From Hydrocarboniphaga sp965279055 (GTDB lineage Bacteria; Pseudomonadota; Gammaproteobacteria; Nevskiales; Nevskiaceae), in contig NZ_OZ257125.1 in the NCBI RefSeq assembly GCF_965279055.1, positions 4,650,001 to 4,714,000 of the forward strand: DNA of 64,000 nt, given 5' to 3'. Positions within the stretch are counted from its first letter, which is position 1. Each line of letters opens with the position of its first letter. A program made the translations under genes and the position numbers. Below the pieces are notes generated by a model. It ran no database searches, had not been told where the DNA came from, and saw only the letters and a list, made by a program, of their open reading frames with translations. Of this stretch, positions 1 through 9,275 are shown piece after piece.

Positions 1-2364
1 CACCGAGACGCTCCAGGCGCCGTCGCGCGCACCGACCGAAACGCGTGCGTTGACCAGCAAAGTCGCCTTCTGCAAGGTGTTCGGGTCGAGGTCGACGTCG
101 AGATAGCGCTGCGACGTATACAGCCCTTCGACCTGGAACTGGAAGCCCCAGCTCGGGCCGAAACCCGGCAGGCTCAGCTGCGGAATCAGGCTGGCGCTCC
201 AGCGCGGCGCCGACGCCAGCGTGCGGCCGGACAGATCCACCGAACTCTCGCTGGAACCGGCCGGCGCCGGGCCGTCCGGATAGCTGCGGTAATGCGCGTC
301 CGAATAGCCGAGCGTGCCGCGCAGCGTCGTGCCGGGGAACGGCGACAGCCAGCGGAAATCCGCCTCGAAACCCTGGCTGCGCGCCTGCGCCGCGTTCTGG
401 ATGTTGGCCGTGGTGCCGTCGAAAACCGAGACCTGCAGATCGTTGAAGTTGGTCAGATACACCGCGAGGTTGGCGTCCAGCGTGTTGTCGAACAGCCGGG
501 TTTTCAGGCCGGCTTCGTAGGTGTCGGCGGTCTCCGGCCCGTAGTCGAGGTTGTCCGCATTGAACGGCAGCGCGTTGTAGCCGCCGCCCTTGTAGCCCTT
601 GGCCCAGACCAGGTAGGTCGAGGCTTTCTTGCTGAAGTCGTATTTGACGCCGAGCTTGGGCGAGCTTTCGTTTTCGGCACGATGCTCGTGCGTGTCGAAA
701 TTGCTCTGGCCGAGAATCGCCGGGATGAAGATCGCGCCCTGCGGCGCCTGCGACGACAGATGCGCATCCTTGGTTTCATGGCCCAGACGCCAGCCGAGAA
801 TGGCGGCGAAATGTTCGGTCAGGTAAGTGGTCACCTGGCCATAGGCGGAAACCGCTTCCTGGTCCTGGTCGAGCAGCAGTTCGGCGCGCTCGCGGTTGGT
901 CTGGCTGTTGAGCAGCACATCGCCCAGCGGCGAGGCGGTGATCGCGCCGAGCAGGTTGCCGAGCTGTTCGGCGAGCACGTCGTTCAAGGGCAGGCCGTCG
1001 GCGCCGCTTATCTGGCCGCCGCCGCGCGCGGCGATGACGAAGGCCGCGGCCGCGCCGAGATCCTCGATCTGCACCAGGTCGTTGCTGACCAGGCTCGACT
1101 TCAGGTAGTACAGGCCACCGATGAATTCGGTGCGGCCGAACAGGCCGAACAGCGACGGCGACACGCCGGACAGTCGCAGCTCCTGGCTGTACTGGTCATA
1201 GGGCGTCGGCCGCGCCAGGTCGAGGCGCGCCACCGGCACCGGCGAGAAATCGAAGTCGATCGTGCGGTCCTTGACCTCGTAGTACGCGTAGGCGCTGACC
1301 GAACTCAGGTTGAGGCTTTCCAGCCCCCAGATGTCGCCGAACGGATAATCGAACGCGGCCGAGGCGGTGTCGGTGGCGACGTTGACGCGCGACGGCACAT
1401 TGCTCGACAGCGTGTCGTTGTAGGCATTGGTTTCGGTTTTCGGATCGTACTGGCGGAACAGCGCCAGCGTCGCATCACTGGCCTTTTTCAGCTGGAACAG
1501 ATTGCCGTTGCCTTTCTGCGACGACGACGACACCGCGAGGCGCAGCTGGCCTTCGCCGAACAGATCGGTGACGCGCAGCTTGGCGCGACCGGCGAAGGAT
1601 TCCAGATCGGCTTCGCGGCGATCCAGCGTGGTGTTGTAGAACAGGCCTTCGAAGGACTGCACCGCGCCGGAGAGCCGCGAATACAGACCGTCGGCCAGCG
1701 GCAGCGAGACGCCGCCGCGCGCGTCGAGGATCTCGCCGTCGCTGCGGCCGTACAAGGTCAGATCGCCGGCGGTGATGTTGTCGGCATCGATGGTGGTGAT
1801 GTTGACCACGCCGGCGACGGTGTTCTTGCCAAACAGCGCGCCCTGCGGGCCGCGGATCACCTCCAGCCGGTCGATGTCGTACATCAGCGCCGACAGGAAG
1901 GCGCTGCGGCCGTAGTACACATCGTCGATGACCAGGCCCACCGAAGGCTCGAAGCCGGCGTTGCTGATCGAGGTGCCGTAGCCGCGGATGCGCAGCTCGC
2001 CGGCGAACGGCGACACGCGCATTTGCGCATTCGGCACATAGCCGTTGAGGTCGCCGGCGCTGAGGATCTTGGAGTCGCGCAGCTGCTCGCCGCTCAGGGT
2101 CGACACCGAGGCCGGCACTTCGCGCAGGCTCTGCTTGGTTTTCTGCGAGGTGACGATGACCTCGTCGAGCTCGACCGTCTCGGGCTCGCGCGCGCTGGGC
2201 GTCTCGGCCGGCGGCGGCGCGACCTCGACCGGAATCACCTCCAGCACCTGCGGCTCGGCCGGCACGTCCTCTGCGCCGATGGCCGCGGCCGGCAGGCACA
2301 GCAGCCCCAGCATGACGGCCTGCAGGCCGGCGCGACGACGCGCGGCCCTGATTGCTTTACTCAT
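1..2364 (-). CDS. TonB-dependent outer-membrane receptor (C-terminus beyond window)
   Basis: Ligand-gated outer-membrane beta-barrel that takes up a substrate, siderophore or other, with TonB energy. 788 codons are present from ATG at 2364 and the barrel end lies beyond the left edge. A signal peptide of about 32 residues (MSKAIRAARRRAG, then a hydrophobic core to AAAIGAED) is followed by a Pro/Glu-rich linker, a TonB-box-like stretch (ELDEVIVTSQK) and a plug domain (PASVSTLSGEQL, LRIRGYGTS, DRLEVIRGPQGALFGKNTVAG). Alternating barrel strands follow, with a typical late receptor motif (STYLVWAKGYKGGGYN). The substrate cannot be told from sequence. It is divergent from the lipoprotein gene at 2621 and shares a 256-base upstream region with it. 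The family call is secure; the ligand is unknown. Confidence 0.93.
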   Translation of the reverse strand, partial: MSKAIRAARRRAGLQAVMLGLLCLPAAAIGAEDVPAEPQVLEVIPVEVAPPPAETPSAREPETVELDEVIVTSQKTKQSLREVPASVSTLSGEQLRDSKILSAGDLNGYVPNAQMRVSPFAGELRIRGYGTSISNAGFEPSVGLVIDDVYYGRSAFLSALMYDIDRLEVIRGPQGALFGKNTVAGVVNITTIDADNITAGDLTLYGRSDGEILDARGGVSLPLADGLYSRLSGAVQSFEGLFYNTTLDRREADLESFAGRAKLRVTDLFGEGQLRLAVSSSSQKGNGNLFQLKKASDATLALFRQYDPKTETNAYNDTLSSNVPSRVNVATDTASAAFDYPFGDIWGLESLNLSSVSAYAYYEVKDRTIDFDFSPVPVARLDLARPTPYDQYSQELRLSGVSPSLFGLFGRTEFIGGLYYLKSSLVSNDLVQIEDLGAAAAFVIAARGGGQISGADGLPLNDVLAEQLGNLLGAITASPLGDVLLNSQTNRERAELLLDQDQEAVSAYGQVTTYLTEHFAAILGWRLGHETKDAHLSSQAPQGAIFIPAILGQSNFDTHEHRAENESSPKLGVKYDFSKKASTYLVWAKGYKGGGYNALPFNADNLDYGPETADTYEAGLKTRLFDNTLDANLAVYLTNFNDLQVSVFDGTTANIQNAAQARSQGFEADFRWLSPFPGTTLRGTLGYSDAHYRSYPDGPAPAGSSESSVDLSGRTLASAPRWSASLIPQLSLPGFGPSWGFQFQVEGLYTSQRYLDVDLDPNTLQKATLLVNARVSVGARDGAWSVSV

Positions 2365-2453
2365 GACGATCCCCCCGGATGTCGCTGGCCGCTACCCTAT
2401 AACACCAGCGTGGCTGTCTGCTTTTCGGACAGGCCGATGCGTCCGCAAGCTTC

Positions 2454-2484
2454 ATGCAAATCCCCCTCCGCATGGAATTTGCAT
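2454..2484. promoter_or_regulatory. 8-bp inverted repeat, candidate operator
   Basis: ATGCAAAT (2454-2461) and its exact reverse complement ATTTGCAT (2477-2484) are separated by 15 bases. They lie midway between the divergent TonB receptor and lipoprotein genes. This AT-rich pair stands out in GC-rich DNA and suits a dimeric regulator. No regulator is identified, and it is not a good Fur box. Confidence 0.4.
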
Positions 2485-2620
2485 AAGCTCAGCCCTGGCA
2501 CTGCGGCGACCGGGGCGTGTCCCCGGGCGCGTCACGCAGCGTTACAGTGCGGCGCCACACGGCGCAGGCACAATGGAATCAACGACCCCGCAGACGGGCG
2601 TTTTCCCTGGGAGATTGACG

Positions 2621-5452
2621 ATGATGCTTTGTGATGGCCGCCCCGCCCTGCGGAGCCTGCTGCTGCTGCCCGTGTCGGCGCTCCTGCTGCTCAGCGCCTG
2701 CTCGTCGCCGGATGACGACGGCGACCCGACCCAGGTCAGCGATCTGACCGGCACCATCACCGGCACCATCCAGGACACCGACGGCCACGCCATCGCCAAT
2801 GCGACGATCCGTTACGCCGGCGCTTCCGACAGCGGCAGCCCGCTGAGCGCGACCACCAACGCCGACGGCCAGTTCTCGATGCCCGGCGTCACCGTCACCG
2901 GTGTTGCCGGCACCACGGTCAACGACGCCAACGGCCCGATCACGCTGGCGATCGTGCCGCCGGCCGGCTACATGGGCGCCACCATCCAGGCCAGCCCGAT
3001 CGCGCAGTCCACCGGTACCGTCGGCGGCGGCACGGTGTTCATCGACGACTTCAACGTCGGCGTCGGCGTGGTCAAGCTGCCGGCGCTGGCCTCGACCGTC
3101 AGCGGCACCTTGCGCAGCAGCGCCACCGGTTCGCCGGTCGCCGGTGCCAGCGTGTCGCTGGACTTCGTCGGCGTCGAATTTGTACAGGACGGCACGACCA
3201 CCGGTGTCGCCACCACCTACGACTCGGGCAGCTTCCTGCCGGTGACGTCGAACGCGGACGGCAGCTTCAGCCTGGCCTCGGTCTACAACGATTCCTGCGT
3301 CAAGCTCGCCGTCAACGGCTACGCCATCGGCAGCGTCAGCGGCTCGGCACCGCCCTGCCCGACCGCCGGCGCCGCCAGCGACACCAACACGCTGAACCTG
3401 CGCACCTCCGACGCGAACACGCCGGTGCTGCTGGCCAGCGTCGCGGTGACGCCGTTCACCAGCGCCGATACGGTGCCGCCGACGGTGTCCTCGGTCGATG
3501 GTGTGATCGATCCGACCCAGACGCCGGCGCAGCTCGAAAGCAGCGTTACTCGCACATTCGCTATCCACTTCAGCGAAACGCTGCAGGCCGATCTGCTGTC
3601 CGCCAGCAACGTGTATGTGGTGCTCGGCAGCGGCACCAACGCGACGGCAACGCCGGTCAGCGGTGTGGCGCTCAATGGCAGCCTGGTCACGATCACGCTG
3701 CAGAACGCGTTGCCGGCCAGTACCGCGGTGACCGTGCACATCGCGCGCGAAGCGCTGAAGGACACCGCCGGCAACGGCGTCGCCGATGCCGGCGCGCTCG
3801 CCTACGACAGCCTCAGCAGCCAGGAGCTGCTGCTGTCGTTCACCAGCTTCGGCTCGAGCAACACCATCGCCGATGCGGCCGTGGTCGCTCAGGTCAGCGC
3901 GCAGGTGTTCGCCAACGATCTGTCGTACGTGACCACCGACGCGCTGCTCGACACGGTCGATCCGCTGACCACGCCGGTGCGTCCGGCGCTGACGCCGACG
4001 TCGACCTCGACCACCTACACCACCAGCGCGGTGATGGAGCAGCTCAACAATCCCGCCGCCGTCACCGCGCTGACCGCGCTGCGCTCGGCAATCGCGCCTT
4101 CGGATACCCGCGTGATCCAGCCGGGCGTGGCGCGAGTCAGCGTCACGGTGCCGGCCAACGCCAGCGATTTCCTGGTCTGGGTCGAGCGTGCCGGCACCAA
4201 GCTGGACGCGCTGTTCTTCCCGGTCGTGACCAGCGGCGGCTCGCCGACCAACAGCCAGGCGATCGACAACAGCGGCCCGACCTACGTGATAACGCCGGGC
4301 GGCGCCAGCAGCTTCGATCTGCTGATCCGCGGCAATGGCGCGTCGGTCACGCTTCAGGCCGGAGATGTGTTCCATATCAGCTCGCGCAACGCCGCCGCGA
4401 TCATCGGTGGCAGCAGCACGGCGAAGCTGGCCGACAACGGCCGGCCGACGGTGGCGCTGCAGTTGCTCGACTCGCTGATCGCCGGAGCCGCGGGTAGCGG
4501 CGGCAGCGGCGGCGGCGGCAGCGTGATCATTCCGCCGACCAGCTCGGTGCCGGCCGTGGTGGTGTTTTCGATCACGCCCCAGGCCGCCGACGTCAACGAC
4601 ACCGACAACGGCTACGCGCTGGACAACTGGAAGGGTGACAACGAGCTGCAGGGCCTGTCGCATACCGAATTGCAGGACTCGGCGTTCGCGCAGGGGCTCG
4701 CCAACACGGCCGCCATCGGCGACGCCGACGGCACCGCCGCGTTCCTGGCAACGTCGCCGACGCTGGGCATCGCCGTCACCGAGCCCGGCGCCTATACCGG
4801 CGTCGCGCCGGTCACCAGCGGCATCAGCACGTCGCTGACGGTGCAGGGTCTGCTGAACAATGTGGTCAACGAAGACCCCGGCACTTCCAACCTGCTCGCG
4901 ATCCAGTTCGGCAACGTGTTCCAGCTGTCCAGGGATGCCGGCCCGGGCACGGCGACGATCGATCTCAGCGGTTCGATCAAAGATCTGAACGACACCGTGC
5001 CGGACGCCGCGACCCGCGCCTCGCTGCGGCTGCGCGACAAGATGCCGCCGCTGATGACCTCAGGCTCTTACGATGGAACCAACTTCGTCTTCAGCTTCAA
5101 CGAGGCGATCCAGAAACTCGGAACGATCGATTTCAGCGGCTGCGGCTTCTCGGTGGCCCTGGCTCAGGATGGCGTGACGCTCAGCGAGGACGGCACCAAG
5201 CTCACGTTCCCCGCCAGCCTGCTCGGCGGCGACCCGGCCGGCTGCTTCACGACGGCCAGCTATCCGGAATCGGCCTATGGCACCGGCGAAACGGCCCTGG
5301 AACACGCAGCAGTGTCGTACGCCAACGTTCCCGATACCGCGATCGATCCGACCGTCGTCCCCAACGACACCGGCAATACCTGGGCTCTCTGGACCGCCGA
5401 GAATCTGGGCATCAGCACGCCGTTCTTCGCGATCGTCAACATCTCGCCCTGA
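2621..5452 (+). CDS. large secreted lipoprotein with Ig-like/carboxypeptidase-regulatory-like repeats
   Basis: Predicted 943-residue lipoprotein of unknown role. The start at 2621 (a second ATG follows at 2624) gives a classical signal peptide ending in LLSAC, so Cys27 would be lipidated. After an acidic linker come two carboxypeptidase-regulatory-like modules (about residues 40-95 and 155-245, each with a NADGQF or NADGSF turn) and an SbsA-type Ig-like domain (about 285-390: PPTVSSVDG, HFSETLQ, KDTAGNGV). A Gly/Ser linker lies near residues 620-635. A second Ig-like unit (PPLMTSGSYDG, FSFNEAIQ) lies near the C-terminus. The make-up suggests a cell-surface or periplasmic binding or scaffold protein. 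It precedes an efflux OMF/adaptor pair by 26 bases on the same strand, so co-transcription is possible, but no functional link is proven. Confidence 0.8.
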   Translation: MMLCDGRPALRSLLLLPVSALLLLSACSSPDDDGDPTQVSDLTGTITGTIQDTDGHAIANATIRYAGASDSGSPLSATTNADGQFSMPGVTVTGVAGTTVNDANGPITLAIVPPAGYMGATIQASPIAQSTGTVGGGTVFIDDFNVGVGVVKLPALASTVSGTLRSSATGSPVAGASVSLDFVGVEFVQDGTTTGVATTYDSGSFLPVTSNADGSFSLASVYNDSCVKLAVNGYAIGSVSGSAPPCPTAGAASDTNTLNLRTSDANTPVLLASVAVTPFTSADTVPPTVSSVDGVIDPTQTPAQLESSVTRTFAIHFSETLQADLLSASNVYVVLGSGTNATATPVSGVALNGSLVTITLQNALPASTAVTVHIAREALKDTAGNGVADAGALAYDSLSSQELLLSFTSFGSSNTIADAAVVAQVSAQVFANDLSYVTTDALLDTVDPLTTPVRPALTPTSTSTTYTTSAVMEQLNNPAAVTALTALRSAIAPSDTRVIQPGVARVSVTVPANASDFLVWVERAGTKLDALFFPVVTSGGSPTNSQAIDNSGPTYVITPGGASSFDLLIRGNGASVTLQAGDVFHISSRNAAAIIGGSSTAKLADNGRPTVALQLLDSLIAGAAGSGGSGGGGSVIIPPTSSVPAVVVFSITPQAADVNDTDNGYALDNWKGDNELQGLSHTELQDSAFAQGLANTAAIGDADGTAAFLATSPTLGIAVTEPGAYTGVAPVTSGISTSLTVQGLLNNVVNEDPGTSNLLAIQFGNVFQLSRDAGPGTATIDLSGSIKDLNDTVPDAATRASLRLRDKMPPLMTSGSYDGTNFVFSFNEAIQKLGTIDFSGCGFSVALAQDGVTLSEDGTKLTFPASLLGGDPAGCFTTASYPESAYGTGETALEHAAVSYANVPDTAIDPTVVPNDTGNTWALWTAENLGISTPFFAIVNISP

Positions 5453-5478
5453 TTCGCGCGCAACGCACCGCCCGGATC

Positions 5479-7185
5479 ATGCCGATGGATGCTTTCATGT
5501 TTTCGCCGCGGCGCCCGCTGCTGCGCAGCGCGCTGCTCGCCGGCACGGTCGCCGGCAGCGCGATCACGCTGGCCGGCTGCTCGCTGTTCCAGCGTGAAGC
5601 AGCGGAGCCCAAGGCCGTCGTCAGCGGCGTGGTGCCGGAGGCCTGGGCCAATCCAGCGGTCGGCCAAGGCAATGTCAACGACGACTGGCTCAAGGATTTC
5701 AACGACCCGACGCTGACGTCGCTGGTCGAAGAGGCCTGGAGCAACAACGCCTCGCTGCTCGGCGCGATTTCGCGGCGCGACGCGGCCGCGGCGCGCGCGG
5801 CGATCGACAAGGCCGGCAATCTGCCGCGGCTGGATTTTCAGGCCAGCGTCGGCCGCCAGCGCCAGATCAACGACTTTCTCGGCAACTCGACGCTGGTGCC
5901 GGACGACGCCTACATCTCGCGCATTCGCTTCGGCCTCGGCCTGTCCTGGGAGCTCGACGTCTGGAATCGCGTGCTCGACCTGAGCCACGCCGCCGCCGGC
6001 GACGTGGTGTCGGCGATGCTCGACGTCGAAGCCGCGCGCTTCTCTTTGGCCGCGCAGACCGCGAGCCTGTGGTTCGCGCTGGTCGCCGCGGATCAGCGCA
6101 TCGAGCTGGCGCAGGCGCTGCAGAAAAGCCAGAACGAAACCGTACGCATCTCGCGCGAGCGCGAAGCCTCCGGCCTGCTCAGCACTGCCGAGCTGATCAA
6201 GCTGGAAAGCGATCAGGCCGGCGCCGACGGCGATCTGGTCGCGCGCCGGCTCGAGCGCGACCGCATCGCCCGCTCGCTGGAAGTGCTGGTCGGGCGTTAT
6301 CCGGCGGCCGCCTTGCAGGCCAGCGATACGCTGCCGCCGATGCCGCCGCCGGTCGCGGCCGGCCTGCCGTCGAGCCTGCTCGAACGCCGGCCCGATCTCC
6401 AGGCCGCGGCGCTACGCGTCACCGCCAGCGACGACCGGCTGATGGCAGCGAAAAAGAACCTGCTGCCGCGCTTCACGATCAATGCTTCCGGCGGCACACA
6501 GTCCAAGTATCGCGATCTGCTGTTCGACGACGACTCGTTTACCTGGTCGCTCGGCGGCGGCCTGCTGCAGCCGATTTTCGACGGCGGCCAGATTCGCGCC
6601 GGCATTCGCGCGCAGCGCGCGCTGATGGTCGAATCGATGCAGAAATATCGCGACAAGGCGCTGAGCGCGTTCCGCGAAGTCGAGGATGGCCTGGCCACCG
6701 AAGCGGCGCTGCGCCAGCAGCGCGAGTACGTGCAGCGCGCGCTGGATCTGGCGACACGCAACCAGGGCCTGGCCAGGCAGAGCTACGACAACGGCACGCT
6801 CGACGCCGGCACCAATCTCGGCGCCGAACGCGGCGTGGTGCTGGCGCGGATCAAGGCGCTGGACCTGGATCTGGCGCTGCTGAACAACCGCATCGCGCTC
6901 GACCTGGCGCTGGGCGGCAGCCCGGTGCTGCGCGCCGACGGCGCGAAGGCGACCGACGACACCACGCCGGCGTTGCTGAAAGCACCACCGCCGGCGGCGG
7001 CCACGCCGGTTTCCGATGAGGCTGCTCCCGGCGCATGGGGCAGCGACACCGACGTTGCCACCGGCACGCTGCCGCCGAAGCGCCGCCTCGGCGCCGAAGC
7101 CGCGGTGGAACCGGTGGATGCCAACCCGACGCGCGCCGACGTCGTGCCCTTGCCGTCCGACGCCGCCGCAGCGGCTACTCCATGA
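5479..7185 (+). CDS. RND-type efflux outer-membrane lipoprotein, NodT/OprM family
   Basis: TolC-like outer-membrane channel of a tripartite efflux complex. From ATG 5479 (in-frame alternatives 5485 and 5497) the 568-residue protein has a signal peptide with lipobox LAGC at Cys34. Two OEP repeats with heptad-rich alpha-hairpins follow, roughly residues 60-255 and 275-470; ERRPDLQAAALRV is the characteristic motif of the second repeat. The last 85 or so residues, after LGGSPVLRADG, are a Pro/Ala-rich low-complexity tail not usual in OprM proteins. It lies 19 bases before an HlyD-type adaptor gene, with which it should form a channel-adaptor unit. No inner-membrane pump gene follows. Confidence 0.9.
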   Translation: MPMDAFMFSPRRPLLRSALLAGTVAGSAITLAGCSLFQREAAEPKAVVSGVVPEAWANPAVGQGNVNDDWLKDFNDPTLTSLVEEAWSNNASLLGAISRRDAAAARAAIDKAGNLPRLDFQASVGRQRQINDFLGNSTLVPDDAYISRIRFGLGLSWELDVWNRVLDLSHAAAGDVVSAMLDVEAARFSLAAQTASLWFALVAADQRIELAQALQKSQNETVRISREREASGLLSTAELIKLESDQAGADGDLVARRLERDRIARSLEVLVGRYPAAALQASDTLPPMPPPVAAGLPSSLLERRPDLQAAALRVTASDDRLMAAKKNLLPRFTINASGGTQSKYRDLLFDDDSFTWSLGGGLLQPIFDGGQIRAGIRAQRALMVESMQKYRDKALSAFREVEDGLATEAALRQQREYVQRALDLATRNQGLARQSYDNGTLDAGTNLGAERGVVLARIKALDLDLALLNNRIALDLALGGSPVLRADGAKATDDTTPALLKAPPPAAATPVSDEAAPGAWGSDTDVATGTLPPKRRLGAEAAVEPVDANPTRADVVPLPSDAAAAATP

Positions 7186-7204
7186 GCTTTGCGCAGGCGC
7201 CGAC

Positions 7205-8092
7205 ATGATCGTTCTCAAGAAATTCACGTTCTACATCGCGCTGATCAGCATCGTGATGATGGGCATCCAGATCTACCGGCTGTCGCACAGGCCGGCGCCG
7301 CCACCGCCGTCGGTGCAGCCGCCGGTGAAGCCGCATTCCACCGGCATCGGCGCCGCAGGCCTGGTCGAGGCGATGCATGACAACACCCAGCTCGGCGCGC
7401 CGGTGGCCGGCATCGTCGCCAAGGTGTTCGTCAACGCCGGCGATCACGTCAAGGCCGGCCAGCCGCTGTTCCAGATCGACGATCGCGACCTGCGCGCGCA
7501 GCTCGGCGTGCAGCAGGCCAATCTGCGTGTCGCGCAGGCACAGCTGACGCGCGTCAGCGCCGCCTACAAGCGCCTGACCGGCGTCACCGATCCCTACGCC
7601 GTGACCCGCAACGAGGTGTCGAACCGCTCCGACGAAGTCGAGGTCGCCAAGGCCCAGGTCGAAGCCGCGCAGGCCGCGGTCAAGGCCACGCAAAGCTTGG
7701 TCGACCGCCTGCTGGTGGTGTCGCCCATCGACGGCAGCGTGCTGCAGATGAGCGTCTCGGTCGGCGAGTTCGTGTCGCCGCAGTCGCCGGTGGCGCCGAT
7801 GGTGCTCGGCAACACCGACGAGGTGCAGGTGCGCGCCGACGTCGACGAGCAGATCGCGCCGCGCATCAAGGCCGGCAAGAACGCGGTCGGCTACATCAAG
7901 GGCGAGCCGGATCGCGCGATCCCGCTGACGTTCGTGCGTATCGAGCCCCTGGTCGTGCCGAAGCGCTCGCTGACCGGCATGGCCGCCGAGCGCGTCGACA
8001 CGCGCGTGCTGCAGGTGGTGTTCCGCTTCGCCAATCCGACCGAGAGACCGGTGTACGTCGGGCAGCAGATGGATCTTTACATCGAGGAATAA
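7205..8092 (+). CDS. HlyD-family periplasmic adaptor (membrane fusion) protein
   Basis: Periplasmic adaptor linking an inner-membrane transporter to an outer-membrane channel. The start at 7205 is chosen because it opens directly into the single N-terminal membrane anchor (MIVLKKFTFYIALISIVMMG). A proline stretch follows, then the first lipoyl half-motif (GAPVAGIVAKVFVNAGDHVKAG), a short alpha-hairpin (about residues 100-165), the second lipoyl half (VVSPIDGSVLQMSVSVGE) and a beta-barrel domain. At 295 residues it is a compact EmrA/AaeA-like adaptor. It lies just behind the outer-membrane channel gene. The transporter it should serve (MFS, ABC, RND or FUSC) is absent here, so the pump may be encoded elsewhere. 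Confidence 0.9.
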   Translation: MIVLKKFTFYIALISIVMMGIQIYRLSHRPAPPPPSVQPPVKPHSTGIGAAGLVEAMHDNTQLGAPVAGIVAKVFVNAGDHVKAGQPLFQIDDRDLRAQLGVQQANLRVAQAQLTRVSAAYKRLTGVTDPYAVTRNEVSNRSDEVEVAKAQVEAAQAAVKATQSLVDRLLVVSPIDGSVLQMSVSVGEFVSPQSPVAPMVLGNTDEVQVRADVDEQIAPRIKAGKNAVGYIKGEPDRAIPLTFVRIEPLVVPKRSLTGMAAERVDTRVLQVVFRFANPTERPVYVGQQMDLYIEE

Positions 8093-8114
8093 CCGGCGCT
8101 CGTTCCGGCGATGC

Positions 8115-8150
8115 GTAGCCCGGGTGAAACCCGGGTTGCACCCGGGCTAC
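8115..8150. repeat. intergenic palindromic repeat, family A (complete copy)
   Basis: GTAGCCCGGGT at 8115 and its exact reverse complement ending at 8150 flank an internal CCCGGG unit, so the element folds into a strong hairpin. The same element recurs at 15209, 18575, 24741, 37944 and, as half or degenerate copies, at 9241, 51006 and 63881. All lie at gene ends. It behaves like a REP-type dispersed repeat. Confidence 0.85.
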
Positions 8151-8213
8151 GTCGTGCCGGCATCGCTGTTGTCGTCGCGGGATCGCCGCCTTCGCGGGAA
8201 TGACGAGGTTCCG

Positions 8214-9197
8214 TCAGTTGCCAGGCGGTGCTTCCACCGGCACCGGCTGCTGAGCCGGCTCTTCCACCGGCGTGGCCTGTGGCTCGGCAGCGGGTGGCGG
8301 TGCTTCGTCGGCAGCCGCCGGTTCCGCAGCCGCCGGCTCGCTGGGCTGCGTCGGCGCGGGCTCGGAAGCCGCATGCGGCGCGAACAGCGGCGCATCGTCG
8401 TCCGGCTCCTGCAGTTCCTCGCCCGGCGGCGGTGCCGGCTCGGCATCTTCGATCGGCGGACGACGACCGGAATAGCCCATCTGGCGCTGGATCCACGCGG
8501 CACGCGAGGCCACATACGGCCCCGGCGCGCCGACTTTCCACTTGCGCGGATTCGGCAGCACCGCGGCCAGCCGCGCCGCTTCGGAGGCGCTCAACTGCGA
8601 GGCCGGATGATTGAAAAAGCGCTGTGACGCGGCCTCCACGCCATAGATACCGGGGCCGAATTCGGCCGAGTTCAGATACACCTCGAGAATCCGGTCCTTG
8701 CCCCACAAGGTTTCGATCAGCACGGTAATGCCGGCCTCGATGCCCTTGCGCAGGTAGCCACCGCCGGCCCACAGGAACAGGTTTTTCGCGGTCTGCTGGC
8801 TGATCGTCGATCCGCCGCGCACACGGCCGCCACGCTGGTTGCGCTCGTAAGCCTTCTGCATCGCCTCGATGTCGAAGCCGTGGTGGTCCCAGAACTTCTG
8901 GTCCTCGGCGGCGATCACCGCGCGCCGCGCAGTCTCATTGATGCGCGAGGCCGGTACCCACTGATGCTGCACCGGCCGGGTCGGGCTCTGCAGCATGTAA
9001 CTGGTGGTGTAGATCGGGATGACGCGGCCGAGCAGGATCAGGCTCAGCGGCAGCACGACGAAGATCAGCAGCAGCGCGATCAGCACGCGCTTGAAGGTCG
9101 ACTTTTTTTTGGAGCGGCGGGATCGGCGCACGGCTTCCTTGGGCGCAGGTTCGGGCGGCGGACGACGCGCCGGGATCTGGATGTCGGGGGCGGGCAT
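8214..9197 (-). CDS. mtgA: monofunctional biosynthetic peptidoglycan transglycosylase
   Basis: GT51 glycosyltransferase that polymerises lipid II into glycan strands at the outer face of the inner membrane. ATG 9197 gives 327 residues: a basic N-terminus, one membrane anchor (about 36-58), then the GT51 domain. The catalytic Glu98 lies in AAEDQKFWDHHGFD, followed by RGGSTISQQTAKNLFL (about 127-142) and a second conserved Glu172 in RILEVYLNSAEFG. Normal MtgA proteins end soon after the QMGYSG region. Here about 80 further residues rich in Pro, Ala and Glu follow and would lie in the periplasm. The gene is last in the minus-strand run ahcY-metF-TRIC-like gene-mtgA. The enzyme call is secure; the role of the tail is unknown. 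Confidence 0.95.
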   Translation of the reverse strand: MPAPDIQIPARRPPPEPAPKEAVRRSRRSKKKSTFKRVLIALLLIFVVLPLSLILLGRVIPIYTTSYMLQSPTRPVQHQWVPASRINETARRAVIAAEDQKFWDHHGFDIEAMQKAYERNQRGGRVRGGSTISQQTAKNLFLWAGGGYLRKGIEAGITVLIETLWGKDRILEVYLNSAEFGPGIYGVEAASQRFFNHPASQLSASEAARLAAVLPNPRKWKVGAPGPYVASRAAWIQRQMGYSGRRPPIEDAEPAPPPGEELQEPDDDAPLFAPHAASEPAPTQPSEPAAAEPAAADEAPPPAAEPQATPVEEPAQQPVPVEAPPGN

Positions 9198-9240
9198 GGG
9201 CCGGATTGTAGAGGCCGGCGCTGAATCGCAGCACGCCAAG

Positions 9241-9260
9241 CCGGGGTTGCACCGGGCTAC
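9241..9260. repeat. family A repeat, half copy
   Basis: Only the right half of the family A hairpin (CCGGGGTTGCACCGGGCTAC) is recognisable, just upstream of mtgA. It is probably a decayed or truncated copy. Confidence 0.55.
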
Positions 9261-9275
9261 AACAGCGGTGCCAGA

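Noticed and set aside
292..2634. Very long plus-strand open frame (780 codons) opposite the TonB receptor
   Set aside because: Its translation is Arg/Ala/Gly-rich without domains, typical of an antisense frame in GC-rich DNA. The minus strand carries a full receptor plug and barrel.
2579..4663. Long minus-strand open frame opposite the Ig-like lipoprotein
   Set aside because: No domains and a His/Arg/Gly-rich composition; the plus strand has a signal peptide, lipobox and recognisable modules.
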